From contig NZ_CP120836.1 of assembly GCF_049200465.1 (NCBI RefSeq), forward strand, positions 1,798,001 through 1,862,000: a DNA stretch of 64,000 nt, written 5' to 3'. Each line of letters starts with the position of its first letter. Position 1 is the first letter of the stretch. A program made the position numbers and the translations under genes. Below the pieces are notes generated by a model. It was not told the origin of the DNA. It did not search any database and saw only the letters and a list, made by a program, of their open reading frames with translations. This document shows, in pieces, positions 23,643 through 32,817 of the stretch. This stretch comes from Leptothermofonsia sp049200465 (GTDB taxonomy: Bacteria > Cyanobacteriota > Cyanobacteriia > Leptolyngbyales > Leptolyngbyaceae).

Positions 23643-24749
23643 TTATACAGCCGAACCGTTCGTTTCCGCCGCCATTGCTTCAAGCTGGTCCTGCTGGTCT
23701 TGAGAAATACAGGTTTGAATCAAATCTTCCAGATCTCCTTCCAAAATTGGAGTGAGGCTAAAGTTTTGTCCCAATCGATGATCGGTCACCCGGTTGTCTT
23801 TGTAGTTATAAGTCCGAATTTTTTCAGAACGAGAACCCGTACCAACCTGCATCCGCCGGGCTGAAGTGACGGCATTCTGCTGCTCCTGAAGCTTCATTTC
23901 ATAGAGCTTTGCCCGTAGGATTTGCATCGCCCGTTCCCGATTTTGTAGCTGCGATCGCTCCTCCATACACTTGATCCGAATTCCGGTTGGCTTGTGCAGA
24001 AGGTCTACGGCGGTTTCAACCTTGTTCACGTTCTGTCCACCTGCGCCCCCAGACCGAATCGTCGAGATTTCAACTTCATTCGGATCGATATGGACCTCAA
24101 CATCATCAATTTCCGGCATCACGGCCACAGTCGCTGTTGAGGTATGTACCCGTCCCTGAGCCTCCGTTGCTGGCACGCGCTGGACTCGATGAACACCAGC
24201 CTCAAACTTCAGCTTACTGTAGACGCGATCGCCCTGGATTTCCAGAATTGCTTCTTTAAAGCCACCCATATCTGCCGGGGACTCACTCACCAGCTTCACC
24301 CGCCAGCCCTGCGTCTCCGCATATTTGGAATACATCCTGACCAGATCACCTGCCCAGATGCTCGCCTCATCACCACCCGCTCCTGCCCGAATTTCGAGCA
24401 TGATGTTCTTATCATCGTTCGGGTCACTGGGCAACAACAGGATTTTGAGACGGGTTTCTAACTGCTCCAGCTTAGCCTGAAGTTCTTCAACCTCCAGGGC
24501 TGCCATTTCCTGTAGCTCTGAATCACCGTTCGCCTCTTTGACAATCTGCTTTGCACCCGCCAATTCTTCCTGGGCAACCTTCCAGGCTTCGTAAGTATTG
24601 ACCACATCCTCAAGCGATGAACGTGCCTTAGCAACCCGCTGCAACTCAGACGGATCCTTCGCTACATCCGGATCCGCCAACCGTTTGGTCAATTCGTTAA
24701 AGGTCTGTTCAACCGATTGCAGCTTATCTAGCAGGTATGCTTCAGCCAT
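23643..24749 (-). CDS. prfA: Peptide chain release factor 1
   Basis: Terminates translation at UAA and UAG. 368 residues. The catalytic GGQ is in RSGGAGGQNVNKVETAV, and the codon-reading loop with PAT is in RVPATEAQGRVHTSTA. The acidic N-terminal coiled segment and MLEIRAGAGGDEASIWAGDL are RF1-typical. It is the last gene of the long minus-strand ribosomal cluster, 90 bp after rpmE, an arrangement common in cyanobacteria. It has no RF2-type frameshift. Confidence 0.97.
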   Translation of the reverse strand: MAEAYLLDKLQSVEQTFNELTKRLADPDVAKDPSELQRVAKARSSLEDVVNTYEAWKVAQEELAGAKQIVKEANGDSELQEMAALEVEELQAKLEQLETRLKILLLPSDPNDDKNIMLEIRAGAGGDEASIWAGDLVRMYSKYAETQGWRVKLVSESPADMGGFKEAILEIQGDRVYSKLKFEAGVHRVQRVPATEAQGRVHTSTATVAVMPEIDDVEVHIDPNEVEISTIRSGGAGGQNVNKVETAVDLLHKPTGIRIKCMEERSQLQNRERAMQILRAKLYEMKLQEQQNAVTSARRMQVGTGSRSEKIRTYNYKDNRVTDHRLGQNFSLTPILEGDLEDLIQTCISQDQQDQLEAMAAETNGSAV

Positions 24750-24839
24750 AAAAAGGAACCACTCAGACTCAGGAAAATTCAGTAAGCACTAACAAACTTT
24801 AAGATCGGAACCTCAGCCCCAGAATCTAAAGCCCGTTAC

Positions 24840-25085
24840 CTACCGCTTTTTCTTGGTCTGAGTCGTATCCTCTCCACCTTCCATCATGCCGTACTTCCGC
24901 AGGAACCGCTCAACCCGCCCTTCTGTATCAATAATCTTCTGAGTACCCGTAAAGAAGGGATGATTGCCAGACCAGACATCTACATGCAGCTCAGGTTTTG
25001 TCGAACCAACGGTCATCACGACTTCGCCGTTACAATAAACCTTTGCCTCTGGGTACCATTGGGGATGAATATCAGGCTTAGCCAT
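24840..25085 (-). CDS. rpmE: 50S ribosomal protein L31
   Basis: 81 residues: MAKPDIHPQWYPEAKVYCNG, STKPELHVDVWSGNHPFFTG and DTEGRVERFLRKYGM. Only one cysteine (YCNG) remains of the zinc-binding set, so this is the zinc-free form. The C-terminal tail is lysine-rich (TTQTKKKR). It lies between rpsI and prfA in the ribosomal cluster and contributes to the inter-subunit bridge near the central protuberance. Confidence 0.96.
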   Translation of the reverse strand: MAKPDIHPQWYPEAKVYCNGEVVMTVGSTKPELHVDVWSGNHPFFTGTQKIIDTEGRVERFLRKYGMMEGGEDTTQTKKKR

Positions 25086-25216
25086 CTCTATCGCTCTCTT
25101 ACTGTGGAATTTGCTCTTACAACGATTCTAGATTTCAAACATCAAGCTTCAGGGGAGAAGTCAAAAACGAGCCATAGATTGTGAATGACACCGGGTTGAC
25201 TACAGTCCCAAAGTCC

Positions 25217-25627
25217 TTAACGCTTCGAGTACTGAGGAGCCTTACGAGCCTTGCGCAATCCATACTTCTTACGCTCCTTCGCACGTGGGTCACGGGTGAG
25301 GTAGCCTTCTATTTTGAGTGGTTTACGATTATCGGGGTCTAGCTGACAAAGGGCACGAGCGACACCTAAGCGAACGGCATCCGCTTGCCCGGTCAATCCA
25401 CCCCCATGGGCATTTACCAAGATATCATATTCACTTTCATGGCCCAGGGTTTCCAGTGGAGCCTTCGCGGTTGCCAGGTAATCCGCATTGAATTGGAAGT
25501 ATTGCTCACCAGATCTACCATTGACAATCAATTGACCACTGCCAGGAACCAGACGCACTCGCGCAATAGCAGATTTGCGTCGACCAGTTCCAAAATACAT
25601 TACGCGTCCTTGGTCCGTTGCTTGCAT
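25217..25627 (-). CDS. rpsI: 30S ribosomal protein S9
   Basis: 136 residues with the S9 hallmarks: GTGRRKSAIARVRLVPG, VNAHGGGLTGQADAVRLG, and the basic end KYGLRKARKAPQYSKR that reaches the P-site tRNA. The start codon overlaps the rplM stop by one base (TAATG), implying translational coupling with L13, the usual L13-S9 pair. Confidence 0.98.
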   Translation of the reverse strand: MQATDQGRVMYFGTGRRKSAIARVRLVPGSGQLIVNGRSGEQYFQFNADYLATAKAPLETLGHESEYDILVNAHGGGLTGQADAVRLGVARALCQLDPDNRKPLKIEGYLTRDPRAKERKKYGLRKARKAPQYSKR

Positions 25628-26082
25628 TAATTCTTTCCTCCTGGAATGGTCTTGATATCTAAGGGCTCAGGCTGTTGAGCCTGATGGGGATGATTGGGCC
25701 CGGCATACACCTTTAGCTTAGTAAAAAGTTGCCGACCGAGGGTATTTTTAGGCAGCATCCCTTTAACAGCATGCTCAACAATCCGCTCTGGAAGGCGAGC
25801 CTGGAGTTTGGCGTAGGTTTCTGTTTTCATGCCACCTGGTCGTCCGGAGTGATGGCGGTAAAGTTTTTGAGTCTGCTTCTTACCTGTCACATTCACCTTT
25901 TCAGCATTAACAACAATCACGAAGTCGCCGGTGTCTAGAGAGGGCGTGTAAGTGGGTTTATTCTTGCCACGTAACACCATAGCAATTTCGCTGGCTAAAC
26001 GACCGAGGCGCTGATCGGTCGCATCAACAACGTACCACTTACGCTCGATGGCGTCTTGAGGAGGAAGATAAGTCTTGTTCAT
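25627..26082 (-). CDS. rplM: 50S ribosomal protein L13
   Basis: 151 residues: WYVVDATDQRLGRLASEIA, GDFVIVVNAEKVNVTGKK, YRHHSGRPGG and GMLPKNTLGRQLFTKLKVY. An early-assembling large-subunit protein. It is coupled to rpsI by a one-base overlap and lies 126 bp downstream of truA. Confidence 0.98.
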   Translation of the reverse strand: MNKTYLPPQDAIERKWYVVDATDQRLGRLASEIAMVLRGKNKPTYTPSLDTGDFVIVVNAEKVNVTGKKQTQKLYRHHSGRPGGMKTETYAKLQARLPERIVEHAVKGMLPKNTLGRQLFTKLKVYAGPNHPHQAQQPEPLDIKTIPGGKN

Positions 26083-26208
26083 GACAGTCTTGGTGTGCTT
26101 CAGAGGTTAAACGATTAAAAACCTTTTTCCAGAGTTGATTTAACTGGCGACTATAAACTGCGGACAGTGCCGTAAACAAAAAGGAGAGCCAAGGGGAATA
26201 TTTTCGAG

Positions 26209-27057
26209 TCAGGTGATGGGTAATCGTTCTGGTAAGGATGGAAAGACAAAGGTGGGCAAGGTATCAAACCAGACCTCAGGCGGAAATGGGAATTCTGGGT
26301 AACCCACTCTCAGCAAACACAATCCCTGAGGCGGTGCTGCATACTTGACCTGGTCTCGGTGCTGGGCCTTCCAGATTTCTGTAAAGTGAAGGGGCGATCG
26401 CACCCCTCGCCCAACCTGAACCAGTAACCCCACCAGTAGCCGCATCATTCCATAGAGAAATCCACTTGCCTGAATTTCAATAGAGAGAAAGGAACCCTGT
26501 CGCTGGCACTCAGCCACTTGAACCTCTACCCAGGAATGGGGACGCTTAGAGCCTGCTCGATGGAACGCTGCCAAGTGATGTCGCCCAACCAGCGGCGTCA
26601 GCGCAGCTTGAATTAAGAATTCATCCAGCGGTTCATAGTAGTAGTGCCAGGTAAAGGGGCGAATAAACAAATTTGGGCAGGGATCGGTATAGAGCGTATA
26701 ACGATAGCGACGCCAAATTGCTGAAAACCGAGCATGCCAGGTAGGGCTAACTGCTGCCGATGCCCGAATTAGAATGTCGTCTGGCAACCGGGAGTTGAGA
26801 ATATCAGCCCAGCGATGAGCCGGAATTTTGGCAGGGGCATCGAAGTGGGCAACCTGAGCCGCCGCATGCACTCCGGTATCGGTTCTGCCAGCCGCATGAA
26901 TTCGAACTGGATGCCCCAATACAGACTCAATTGTGGTTTCAATCTCTTCCTGAACCGTTCGATGATTGGGCTGCCGCTGCCAGCCATGAAAGTGGGTGCC
27001 CAGGTATTGAATCACCAGGGCAACTCGTTGGGTTGGTAGTGGGGCAGTCAACAGCAT
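26209..27057 (-). CDS. truA: tRNA pseudouridine(38-40) synthase
   Basis: Converts uridines 38-40 in the tRNA anticodon arm to pseudouridine. 282 residues. The catalytic Asp is in the segment AAGRTDTGVHAAAQVAHFD. FSAIWRRYRYTLY and the C-terminal IEIQASGFLYGMMRLLVGLL are family motifs. It starts 4 bases after the rplQ stop and precedes rplM, the typical cyanobacterial order rpoA-rplQ-truA-rplM-rpsI. The C-terminal extension (LPTFVFPSLPERLPIT) is unremarkable. Confidence 0.96.
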   Translation of the reverse strand: MLLTAPLPTQRVALVIQYLGTHFHGWQRQPNHRTVQEEIETTIESVLGHPVRIHAAGRTDTGVHAAAQVAHFDAPAKIPAHRWADILNSRLPDDILIRASAAVSPTWHARFSAIWRRYRYTLYTDPCPNLFIRPFTWHYYYEPLDEFLIQAALTPLVGRHHLAAFHRAGSKRPHSWVEVQVAECQRQGSFLSIEIQASGFLYGMMRLLVGLLVQVGRGVRSPLHFTEIWKAQHRDQVKYAAPPQGLCLLRVGYPEFPFPPEVWFDTLPTFVFPSLPERLPIT

Positions 27058-27060
27058 GAA

Positions 27061-27411
27061 TCAAATGAGTTCAATGATAGCCATCTCAGAGTTGTCTCCC
27101 CGGCGATGAACTGTCCGGAGAATACGGGTGTAGCCGCCATTGCGATCGCCATAGCGAGAACCCGCCTGCTCAAACAGCGCGTGAACTAGTTGCTTGTCAT
27201 ACAGATAGCCCATCGCCTGCCGGCGGGCGGCTAGAGAGCCATCCTTTGCCAAGGTGATCATACGTTCAGCTTCAGAGCGAACGGCCTTCGCCCGAGCTTT
27301 GGTCGTCGTAATCCGACCGTGGCGAATTAACTCAGTCGTCAACGCCCGTAACAGAGCACGACGCTGGTCAGCAGGCTTACTAAGTTGAGGGACACGACAA
27401 CGATGACGCAT
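27061..27411 (-). CDS. rplQ: 50S ribosomal protein L17
   Basis: 116 residues: MRHRCRVPQLSKPADQRRAL, TELIRHGRITTTKARAKAVR and ERMITLAKDGSL, ending GDNSEMAIIELI. Lines the large-subunit surface near the exit tunnel. It follows rpoA with 122 bp between and is nearly contiguous with truA. Confidence 0.98.
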   Translation of the reverse strand: MRHRCRVPQLSKPADQRRALLRALTTELIRHGRITTTKARAKAVRSEAERMITLAKDGSLAARRQAMGYLYDKQLVHALFEQAGSRYGDRNGGYTRILRTVHRRGDNSEMAIIELI

Positions 27412-27533
27412 AGGACTGGTTCAATGGAATGACTAACAGTAGATTGTGATTAACAAATGAAGTGGTCGCTTGGAGTGGTCCCTTCATTCCCCTTCGCTTC
27501 TGGCTGGCATAACTAGAAACGAAGGAGCAACAA

Positions 27534-28484
27534 CTACCCATTCGATTTGGACGACTTTTCTTGAGGTAGGGTAATGCCAAGTCGCTGTTGCAGGGCCTCA
27601 ACGACTTCCTCAGCTGATTTCTGACCAAAATTCTTGATCTCCAGCAGATCTTCCTGGCTGTAATCAAGCAAATCTGCCACAGAATTGATCTGAGCTCGCT
27701 TCAAACAGTTGTAAGCACGAACAGATAGCTGTAGCTCCTCAATTGGAATTTGATTGGCGGGGTCTTCAATATCATCAATATCGTCAGGAGCAGCGCTGTC
27801 AGGAATTTCCTTCAGAGGATTAAACAGATCGACGAGGATATTAGCGGCATGGCTGAGGGCTTCCTGAGGAGTCAGGCTTCCGTTTGTCCAGATCTCCATA
27901 ATCAGGCGATCCTTCTCGATAGACCCACCTACCCTGGCATCTTCTACCGAGTAATTCACCTTACGAACTGGCATAAAGACAGAATCAATCTGGAGAAAGT
28001 CGAGGGCAGCAGTCTCATCCCGACCTTTTTCCACAGCCCGGTAGCCTTTTCCACGCTCGATCCTGAACTCCATCTCCAATGTTGATCCAGCAGAGAGGGT
28101 AGCAATGTACTGATTGGGATCCACCAATTCGACTTCAGAAGGTAAGTCGAATTGTTCCGCTGTGACAGTTGCAGGTCCATGTACTAGAAGGCGACCAATC
28201 TGAGGTTGGGAAGAGTAGCTTTTCAGCACAACCTTCTTCATGTTCAACAAAATGTCCAACACATCTTCTCGCACTCCTGGAATCGTGGCGAACTCGTGGT
28301 TCACCCCAGCAATTCGCACAGCGGTAACCGCTGCCCCCTCCAAATTGGACAACAACACACGCCGCAAGGCATTCCCAAGCGTTGTTCCCTGCCCCCGATC
28401 CAAAGGTTCAATTACAAAGCGACTACTCTGACTCTGATCCCTTTCGGTCTTAGTCTCTACACACTCGACCTGAAATTGTGCCAT
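27534..28484 (-). CDS. rpoA: RNA polymerase alpha subunit
   Basis: 316 residues. The N-terminal dimerisation domain has FVIEPLDRGQGTTLGNALRR, VLLSNLEGAAVTAVRI and GHEF-like HEFATIPGV. The C-terminal domain that contacts UP elements and activators has LQLSVRAYNCLKRAQINSV, DLLDYSQEDLLEIKNFG and SAEEVVEALQQRLG. The acidic linker (DDIDDIED) is clear. It sits between rpsK and rplQ as in other bacteria and sets assembly of the polymerase core. Confidence 0.98.
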   Translation of the reverse strand: MAQFQVECVETKTERDQSQSSRFVIEPLDRGQGTTLGNALRRVLLSNLEGAAVTAVRIAGVNHEFATIPGVREDVLDILLNMKKVVLKSYSSQPQIGRLLVHGPATVTAEQFDLPSEVELVDPNQYIATLSAGSTLEMEFRIERGKGYRAVEKGRDETAALDFLQIDSVFMPVRKVNYSVEDARVGGSIEKDRLIMEIWTNGSLTPQEALSHAANILVDLFNPLKEIPDSAAPDDIDDIEDPANQIPIEELQLSVRAYNCLKRAQINSVADLLDYSQEDLLEIKNFGQKSAEEVVEALQQRLGITLPQEKSSKSNG

Positions 28485-28624
28485 GCAGCAACCTCCCCTC
28501 TACTCGATAAAAGGCAAATGCCTTATCCACTCAACTCCGACTTCAGCACCTTCCTAATCTGCGTTAAACCGAGAAGGTCTGGCACTGCCTTAGCAGAATG
28601 CCAGATCCCAGTTTCTTTCTCCTC

Positions 28625-29023
28625 TTAAACTCGACGTCGTTTAGGGGGACGACAACCGTTATGAGGGATAGGGGTCACATCTCGAATGAGTGTAATTTCC
28701 AATCCCGCTCCCTGGAGTGCCCGAATTGCCGTCTCCCGTCCTGCCCCTGGCCCACTCACCATGACCTCAATCTGGCGCATGCCCTGATCCATTGCTCGAC
28801 GAGCCGCCGCTTCAGCCGCTGTTTGGGCAGCAAATGGGGTCCCCTTCTTGGCCCCTTTAAAACCACTGGAACCTGCTGAAGCCCAAGAGATCACTTCCCC
28901 ATTGGTATCAGCGATGGTGACAATAGTATTGTTGAAAGTGGACTGGATATAGGCCACTCCACTGGGCACGTTTTTCTTCGGCTTGCGTGCCCCAGTTTTT
29001 CTGGTTGGTTTTCCTGGAGGCAT
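28625..29023 (-). CDS. rpsK: 30S ribosomal protein S11
   Basis: 132 residues: VPSGVAYIQSTFNNTIVTI, SWASAGSSGFKGAKKGTPFA, VMVSGPGAGRETAIRALQ and the basic end NGCRPPKRRRV. A platform protein next to the mRNA exit. It lies between rpsM and rpoA. Confidence 0.98.
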   Translation of the reverse strand: MPPGKPTRKTGARKPKKNVPSGVAYIQSTFNNTIVTIADTNGEVISWASAGSSGFKGAKKGTPFAAQTAAEAAARRAMDQGMRQIEVMVSGPGAGRETAIRALQGAGLEITLIRDVTPIPHNGCRPPKRRRV

Positions 29024-29168
29024 AGTTGTTCTTTCTAGGGTTTAAGCTAAATCAATAGGATGAAGTTTAGTCAGCCACCTTTGGATAGCTGGAGTACGAA
29101 TCCCGATTATCTTGACAAGTTAGAGTCCAAGATTTTTAATCCAGCTCCACAAGGCAGTCATTGTGACA

Positions 29169-29552
29169 TTACTTCTTGCTGGGAGCCTTCTTCTTACCAG
29201 CGACAGTACGACGACCTCCACGACGAGTCCGGGCGTTTGTGCGGGTTCGCTGCCCACGGACGGGTAATCCTAAACGGTGACGGCGACCACGATAGGTACC
29301 AATATCCATCAAACGTTTGATGTTCATGGCTTCCAGCCGTCTCAAATCCCCCTCAACCTGATAGTTTCCCTCAACTTCAGCTCGCAGAGCAGCGATATCC
29401 GCATCACTCAAATCCTTGACACGGATGTCTGGGTTAACTCCGGTCGCCCTAAGAATTTCTTTGGACCGAGTAAGCCCAATTCCATAAATATAGGTCAGAC
29501 CAATCTCGACACGCTTGTCTCGAGGCAGATCCACTCCGGCAATCCTTGCCAC
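29169..29552 (-). CDS. rpsM: 30S ribosomal protein S13
   Basis: 127 residues: MARIAGVDLPRDKRVEIGLT, YIYGIGLTRSKEIL, GTYRGRRHRLGLPVRGQRT and RTNARTRRG, with a lysine-rich tail contacting P-site tRNA. It follows rpmJ and precedes rpsK. Confidence 0.98.
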   Translation of the reverse strand: MARIAGVDLPRDKRVEIGLTYIYGIGLTRSKEILRATGVNPDIRVKDLSDADIAALRAEVEGNYQVEGDLRRLEAMNIKRLMDIGTYRGRRHRLGLPVRGQRTRTNARTRRGGRRTVAGKKKAPSKK

Positions 29553-29643
29553 GCTTTTCTCTCCCAGTTTTTAGTAGTCGCTACGAATTTCAGTTTTACC
29601 GATGTCTTGATTGCAGTGCTGTGAAGCTTTTGATGGCAATGGA

Positions 29644-29757
29644 CTATCCCTGACGCTGTTTATGCTTAGGGTTAGAACAAATCACCATGACTCTGCCACG
29701 ACGACGGATGACCCGACATTTCTCACAGATTTTACGAACAGACGCCCGAACCTTCAT
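29644..29757 (-). CDS. rpmJ: 50S ribosomal protein L36
   Basis: A 37-residue gene too short for many ORF callers. It begins MKVRASVRKICEKCRVIRRR and ends SNPKHKQRQG. The zinc ligands C11, C14, C27 and H32 are all present, so this is the zinc-binding form. It lies between infA and rpsM, the standard order. Confidence 0.96.
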   Translation of the reverse strand: MKVRASVRKICEKCRVIRRRGRVMVICSNPKHKQRQG

Positions 29758-29888
29758 GCCTCATCTCGTCAGTATTACAAACACAACATTCTATCAAACT
29801 TTAATAAAAGTTGTCAAATTTATCTATTAAGTGTTTTTCCAGTTATAGCCATCCAATACCGCTAAGGATGAATAAAGGAGAGTTGGAA

Positions 29889-30116
29889 TTACTTTTTATT
29901 TCGCAGACGATAGGTGATTCGTCCTTTTGTCAGGTCATAAGGCGTTAATTCTACCTTGACGCGATCGCCCGGTAGAATTTTGATGTAGTTCCGCCGAATC
30001 TTACCTGAAATATGGGCAAGCACGTTAAAGCCATTATCGAGATCAACCCGAAACATTGCATTGGGTAGTGACTCAGTCACTGTCCCTTCCATTTCAATCA
30101 AGTCTTGCTTGGACAA
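29889..30116 (-). CDS. infA: Translation initiation factor IF-1
   Basis: 75 residues. An OB-fold protein that occupies the ribosomal A site during initiation. Motifs: SKQDLIEMEGTVTESLPNAM, RVDLDNGFNVLAHISGKIR, NYIKILPGDRVKVELTPYD and GRITYRLRNKK. I choose the TTG at 30116 as start. It gives the exact family N-terminus (M-SKQDLIE), a GAGG lies 8 bases upstream, and no in-frame ATG fits. The weak start codon could make IF-1 output sensitive to initiation conditions. Confidence 0.95.
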   Translation of the reverse strand: MSKQDLIEMEGTVTESLPNAMFRVDLDNGFNVLAHISGKIRRNYIKILPGDRVKVELTPYDLTKGRITYRLRNKK

Positions 30117-30272
30117 ACTGGTTACCTCTACTGAATCTTGAAATTGGGCACTTAACCATAACAAATCATTTCTTTTTTGAGTCTAGATCATTTACCTTCA
30201 ATCCCGCATATTCGGGATAGCTACCAATTCAGCAAGAGTTGAAACCGCAGATAGGTACCTACTCCTGCTTCA

Positions 30273-30821
30273 TCAAACAAACTTTTTAAGTTCGGCGGTG
30301 ACTTCATCCGGTGGCACATTGCCATTGATGGAAACCAGCTTGTGCCGACGCTTATAGAAGTCAATTAAGGGTGCGGTCTGTTCACGATAGACTTGTAGCC
30401 GTTTTCGAATCACATCTTCGGTATCATCCTTACGCCCCCGCCCTAGTAAACGTGCAACCAGCACATCGTCTGGTACCTCCAGGTTCACAGCCTGATCATA
30501 AGGTTGGTTAATCTCCGTCAGTAATTCATCCAAAAATGTGGCTTGAGTAACGGTTCGTGGAAACCCATCCAGGATCCAGCCCAATTTTGCATCTGGTCGG
30601 CTTAGCCGCTCTCGCATTAATTCAATCACCAGTTGATCGGGAACTAACTCTCCCCTGTCCATAAAGCCTTGCGCCTTTTCTCCCAGGGGGGTTTTCTGGG
30701 CAACGGCTTCCCGCAGAATATCTCCTGTGGAAATGTGAGGAATATGGGAGAACTCTGCCAGTACTTTTGCCTGGGTGCCTTTACCTGCTCCTGGGGCACC
30801 CAAAAATATCAATCGTGCCAC
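30273..30821 (-). CDS. adk: Adenylate kinase (short form)
   Basis: Interconverts ATP + AMP with 2 ADP. 182 residues, the short form without the zinc-type LID. The P-loop is FLGAPGAGKGTQAK. GWILDGFPRTVTQA binds AMP, and GRGRKDDTEDVIRKRLQVY is the small lid. It starts with GTG, whose last base in genome order overlaps the secY stop (TAGTG), so it is translationally coupled to secY. The secY-adk-infA order is standard. Confidence 0.97.
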   Translation of the reverse strand: MARLIFLGAPGAGKGTQAKVLAEFSHIPHISTGDILREAVAQKTPLGEKAQGFMDRGELVPDQLVIELMRERLSRPDAKLGWILDGFPRTVTQATFLDELLTEINQPYDQAVNLEVPDDVLVARLLGRGRKDDTEDVIRKRLQVYREQTAPLIDFYKRRHKLVSINGNVPPDEVTAELKKFV

Positions 30822-32128
30822 TACTGTTTCACCATCCCTTCATAACGCTGGGAGATGACGTAGGTCTGAATTTGCTTCGCTGTATCAATCGCAACACCAA
30901 CCAGAATCAGAAGGGAGGTTGCGCCCAATCCTTGAAAGGTTCTGACCCGAGTTGCGCTTTCAACTGCTGTTGGAACTATTGCCACTAACCCCAGGAAAAT
31001 GGCTCCCAAAAAGGTCAAACGATTCAACACCCGCTCGATATAGTCACTGGTTGCCTTACCAGGACGGATACCCGGAATACTAGCTCCCATCTTCTTCAAA
31101 TTCTGGGACATATCAACCGGGTTGATAATCAACGAGGCATAAAAGTAGCTGAAGAAGAGGATAAGTAACAGGTAGAGAATTACATATGCCCATGGGGTTG
31201 GTCCGTTAGGACTTAAATAGGTTGCTATCCTACCAACAATTTCATTCTTGGTAACCTGAGCCAGGGTTAGAGGCAAAACCAGCACAGCAGAGGCGAAGAT
31301 GATGGGCATTACGCCTCCCTGATTTAGCCGTAGAGGCAGATAACTGCTGCGTTCCATATACATGCGACGACCTACCTGACGCCGGGCAGAAACAATCGGA
31401 ATCCGGCGAGTTCCTTCCTGAACGAAGACAATCCCTACAATCATCACCAGGAAAACAAGCAGTAGGATAATGACTCCCCCAACGATGTTGCGATCTCCAC
31501 TCTGGGCAAGCTCCAGAGTCTGCCCCAGAGACCGAGGCAAGGTGGAAACGATATTGACGAAAATCAGCAAAGAAGCACCATTACCGATGCCACGTTCAGT
31601 AATGAGTTCACCCACCCACATCACAAACATCGCTCCGGCAGTCAATGCCAGTACGGTTTGCCCGATGAACAAAGGTCCCCAGTCCTGAACGAAGGGTCGA
31701 ACCCAGATAGCAATCCCCACACTTTGAACAACCGCCCACCCCAGTGCAACGTAGCGAGTAATCTGAGAAATTTTACGACGACCAGCTTCCCCTTCATTTT
31801 TCTGGAGATTCTCCAGGGATGGAATGGCGGCAGTTAAGAGCTGCAATATAATCGAGGCATTGATGTAAGGGAGAATTCCCAACGCAAAAATACCTAAGGT
31901 TGAGATGCCTCCTCCCGAAAAAATATCCAGGAACCCAATTAGTGGACTGTTGGCGATACTATTCCTAAATTCCTCCCGATCAATCCCAGGCAGAGGCAAA
32001 ACCATCCCCAGACGGATCAGAATTAGCATTCCAATCGTGAGCAGGATTCGGCCTCTCAACCCTGCCGCCTGAGCCATCTGGGCGAAGGTTTCCTGAGCGC
32101 TCGGCGTCTTGTCTCGGCTAACAACCAT
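30821..32128 (-). CDS. secY: Protein translocase subunit SecY
   Basis: Channel subunit of the Sec translocon, in the plasma and thylakoid membranes. 435 residues with ten membrane spans. Plug and family motifs: LPLPGIDREEF, FSGGGISTLGIFALGILPYI, ASIILQLLTAAIP, YFYASLIINP and GATSLLILVGVAIDT. It is located after rplO in the spc-type operon and overlaps adk by one base. Confidence 0.98.
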   Translation of the reverse strand: MVVSRDKTPSAQETFAQMAQAAGLRGRILLTIGMLILIRLGMVLPLPGIDREEFRNSIANSPLIGFLDIFSGGGISTLGIFALGILPYINASIILQLLTAAIPSLENLQKNEGEAGRRKISQITRYVALGWAVVQSVGIAIWVRPFVQDWGPLFIGQTVLALTAGAMFVMWVGELITERGIGNGASLLIFVNIVSTLPRSLGQTLELAQSGDRNIVGGVIILLLVFLVMIVGIVFVQEGTRRIPIVSARRQVGRRMYMERSSYLPLRLNQGGVMPIIFASAVLVLPLTLAQVTKNEIVGRIATYLSPNGPTPWAYVILYLLLILFFSYFYASLIINPVDMSQNLKKMGASIPGIRPGKATSDYIERVLNRLTFLGAIFLGLVAIVPTAVESATRVRTFQGLGATSLLILVGVAIDTAKQIQTYVISQRYEGMVKQ

Positions 32129-32235
32129 GAAAGAGTCCTCGATATATGCGCGTTTAAATAAGGGTTTGAATAAATTGTCCCCTAGTACACTCTACCAGGG
32201 GAACCAGGGGAATGGGGATCGCAATCAGGCTGACT

Positions 32236-32709
32236 TTAGTCAGTGGATGCAGCAGTTGCTTCCGTCCCTTCTATCGTACAGCTTCCTTTTGCTGCCTCAA
32301 TCTTAGCGCGAGCCGATGCACTAAAAGCTGCTGCCTTCACGTTTAAGGGAACATTGATTTCCCCATCCCCCAAAACCTTCAAAGGACCGTCGTCAGAAGT
32401 GATGATCCCCGTTTCCATGAGGGAGCTCAGAGTAACCTCACTATTAGCGGGTAAGAACGCGAGGTCACCAATATTGATAATTGTGTAGTTAATCCGGTTG
32501 ATCAGTGGAAAGTGCTTCAACTTGGGTAGACGACGATAGAGGGGCATCTGTCCACCTTCAAAGCCAGGGCGAGTTGGACGACCGGAACGCGACTTTTGTC
32601 CCCGCATCCCAAAACCGCCACTGGCACCCTGCCCGGCCGAAATACCCCGTCCAATGCGGCGACGGCGCTTCTTTGAACCTTCCCTAGGAACGGCATCCGT
32701 AAGTCTCAT
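32236..32709 (-). CDS. rplO: 50S ribosomal protein L15
   Basis: 157 residues: RRRRIGRGISAGQGASGGFG, MRGQKSRSGRPTRPGFEGGQ and MPLYRRLPKLKHFP. The C-terminus carries a short Thr/Ala-rich extension (TEATAASTD) beyond the usual end. It follows rpsE directly, because bacterial rpmD (L30) is absent here as in other cyanobacteria. Confidence 0.97.
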   Translation of the reverse strand: MRLTDAVPREGSKKRRRRIGRGISAGQGASGGFGMRGQKSRSGRPTRPGFEGGQMPLYRRLPKLKHFPLINRINYTIINIGDLAFLPANSEVTLSSLMETGIITSDDGPLKVLGDGEINVPLNVKAAAFSASARAKIEAAKGSCTIEGTEATAASTD

Positions 32710-32817
32710 AAGTGATCCTCAAAAATTATTGGCAAGAGGGGGTTAACGAGTTGGGGTGTGGTAAGTGAGTTGGTCAAAGTCCAGCTCTAATATACAGACG
32801 CGAATTGCCAAAACCCA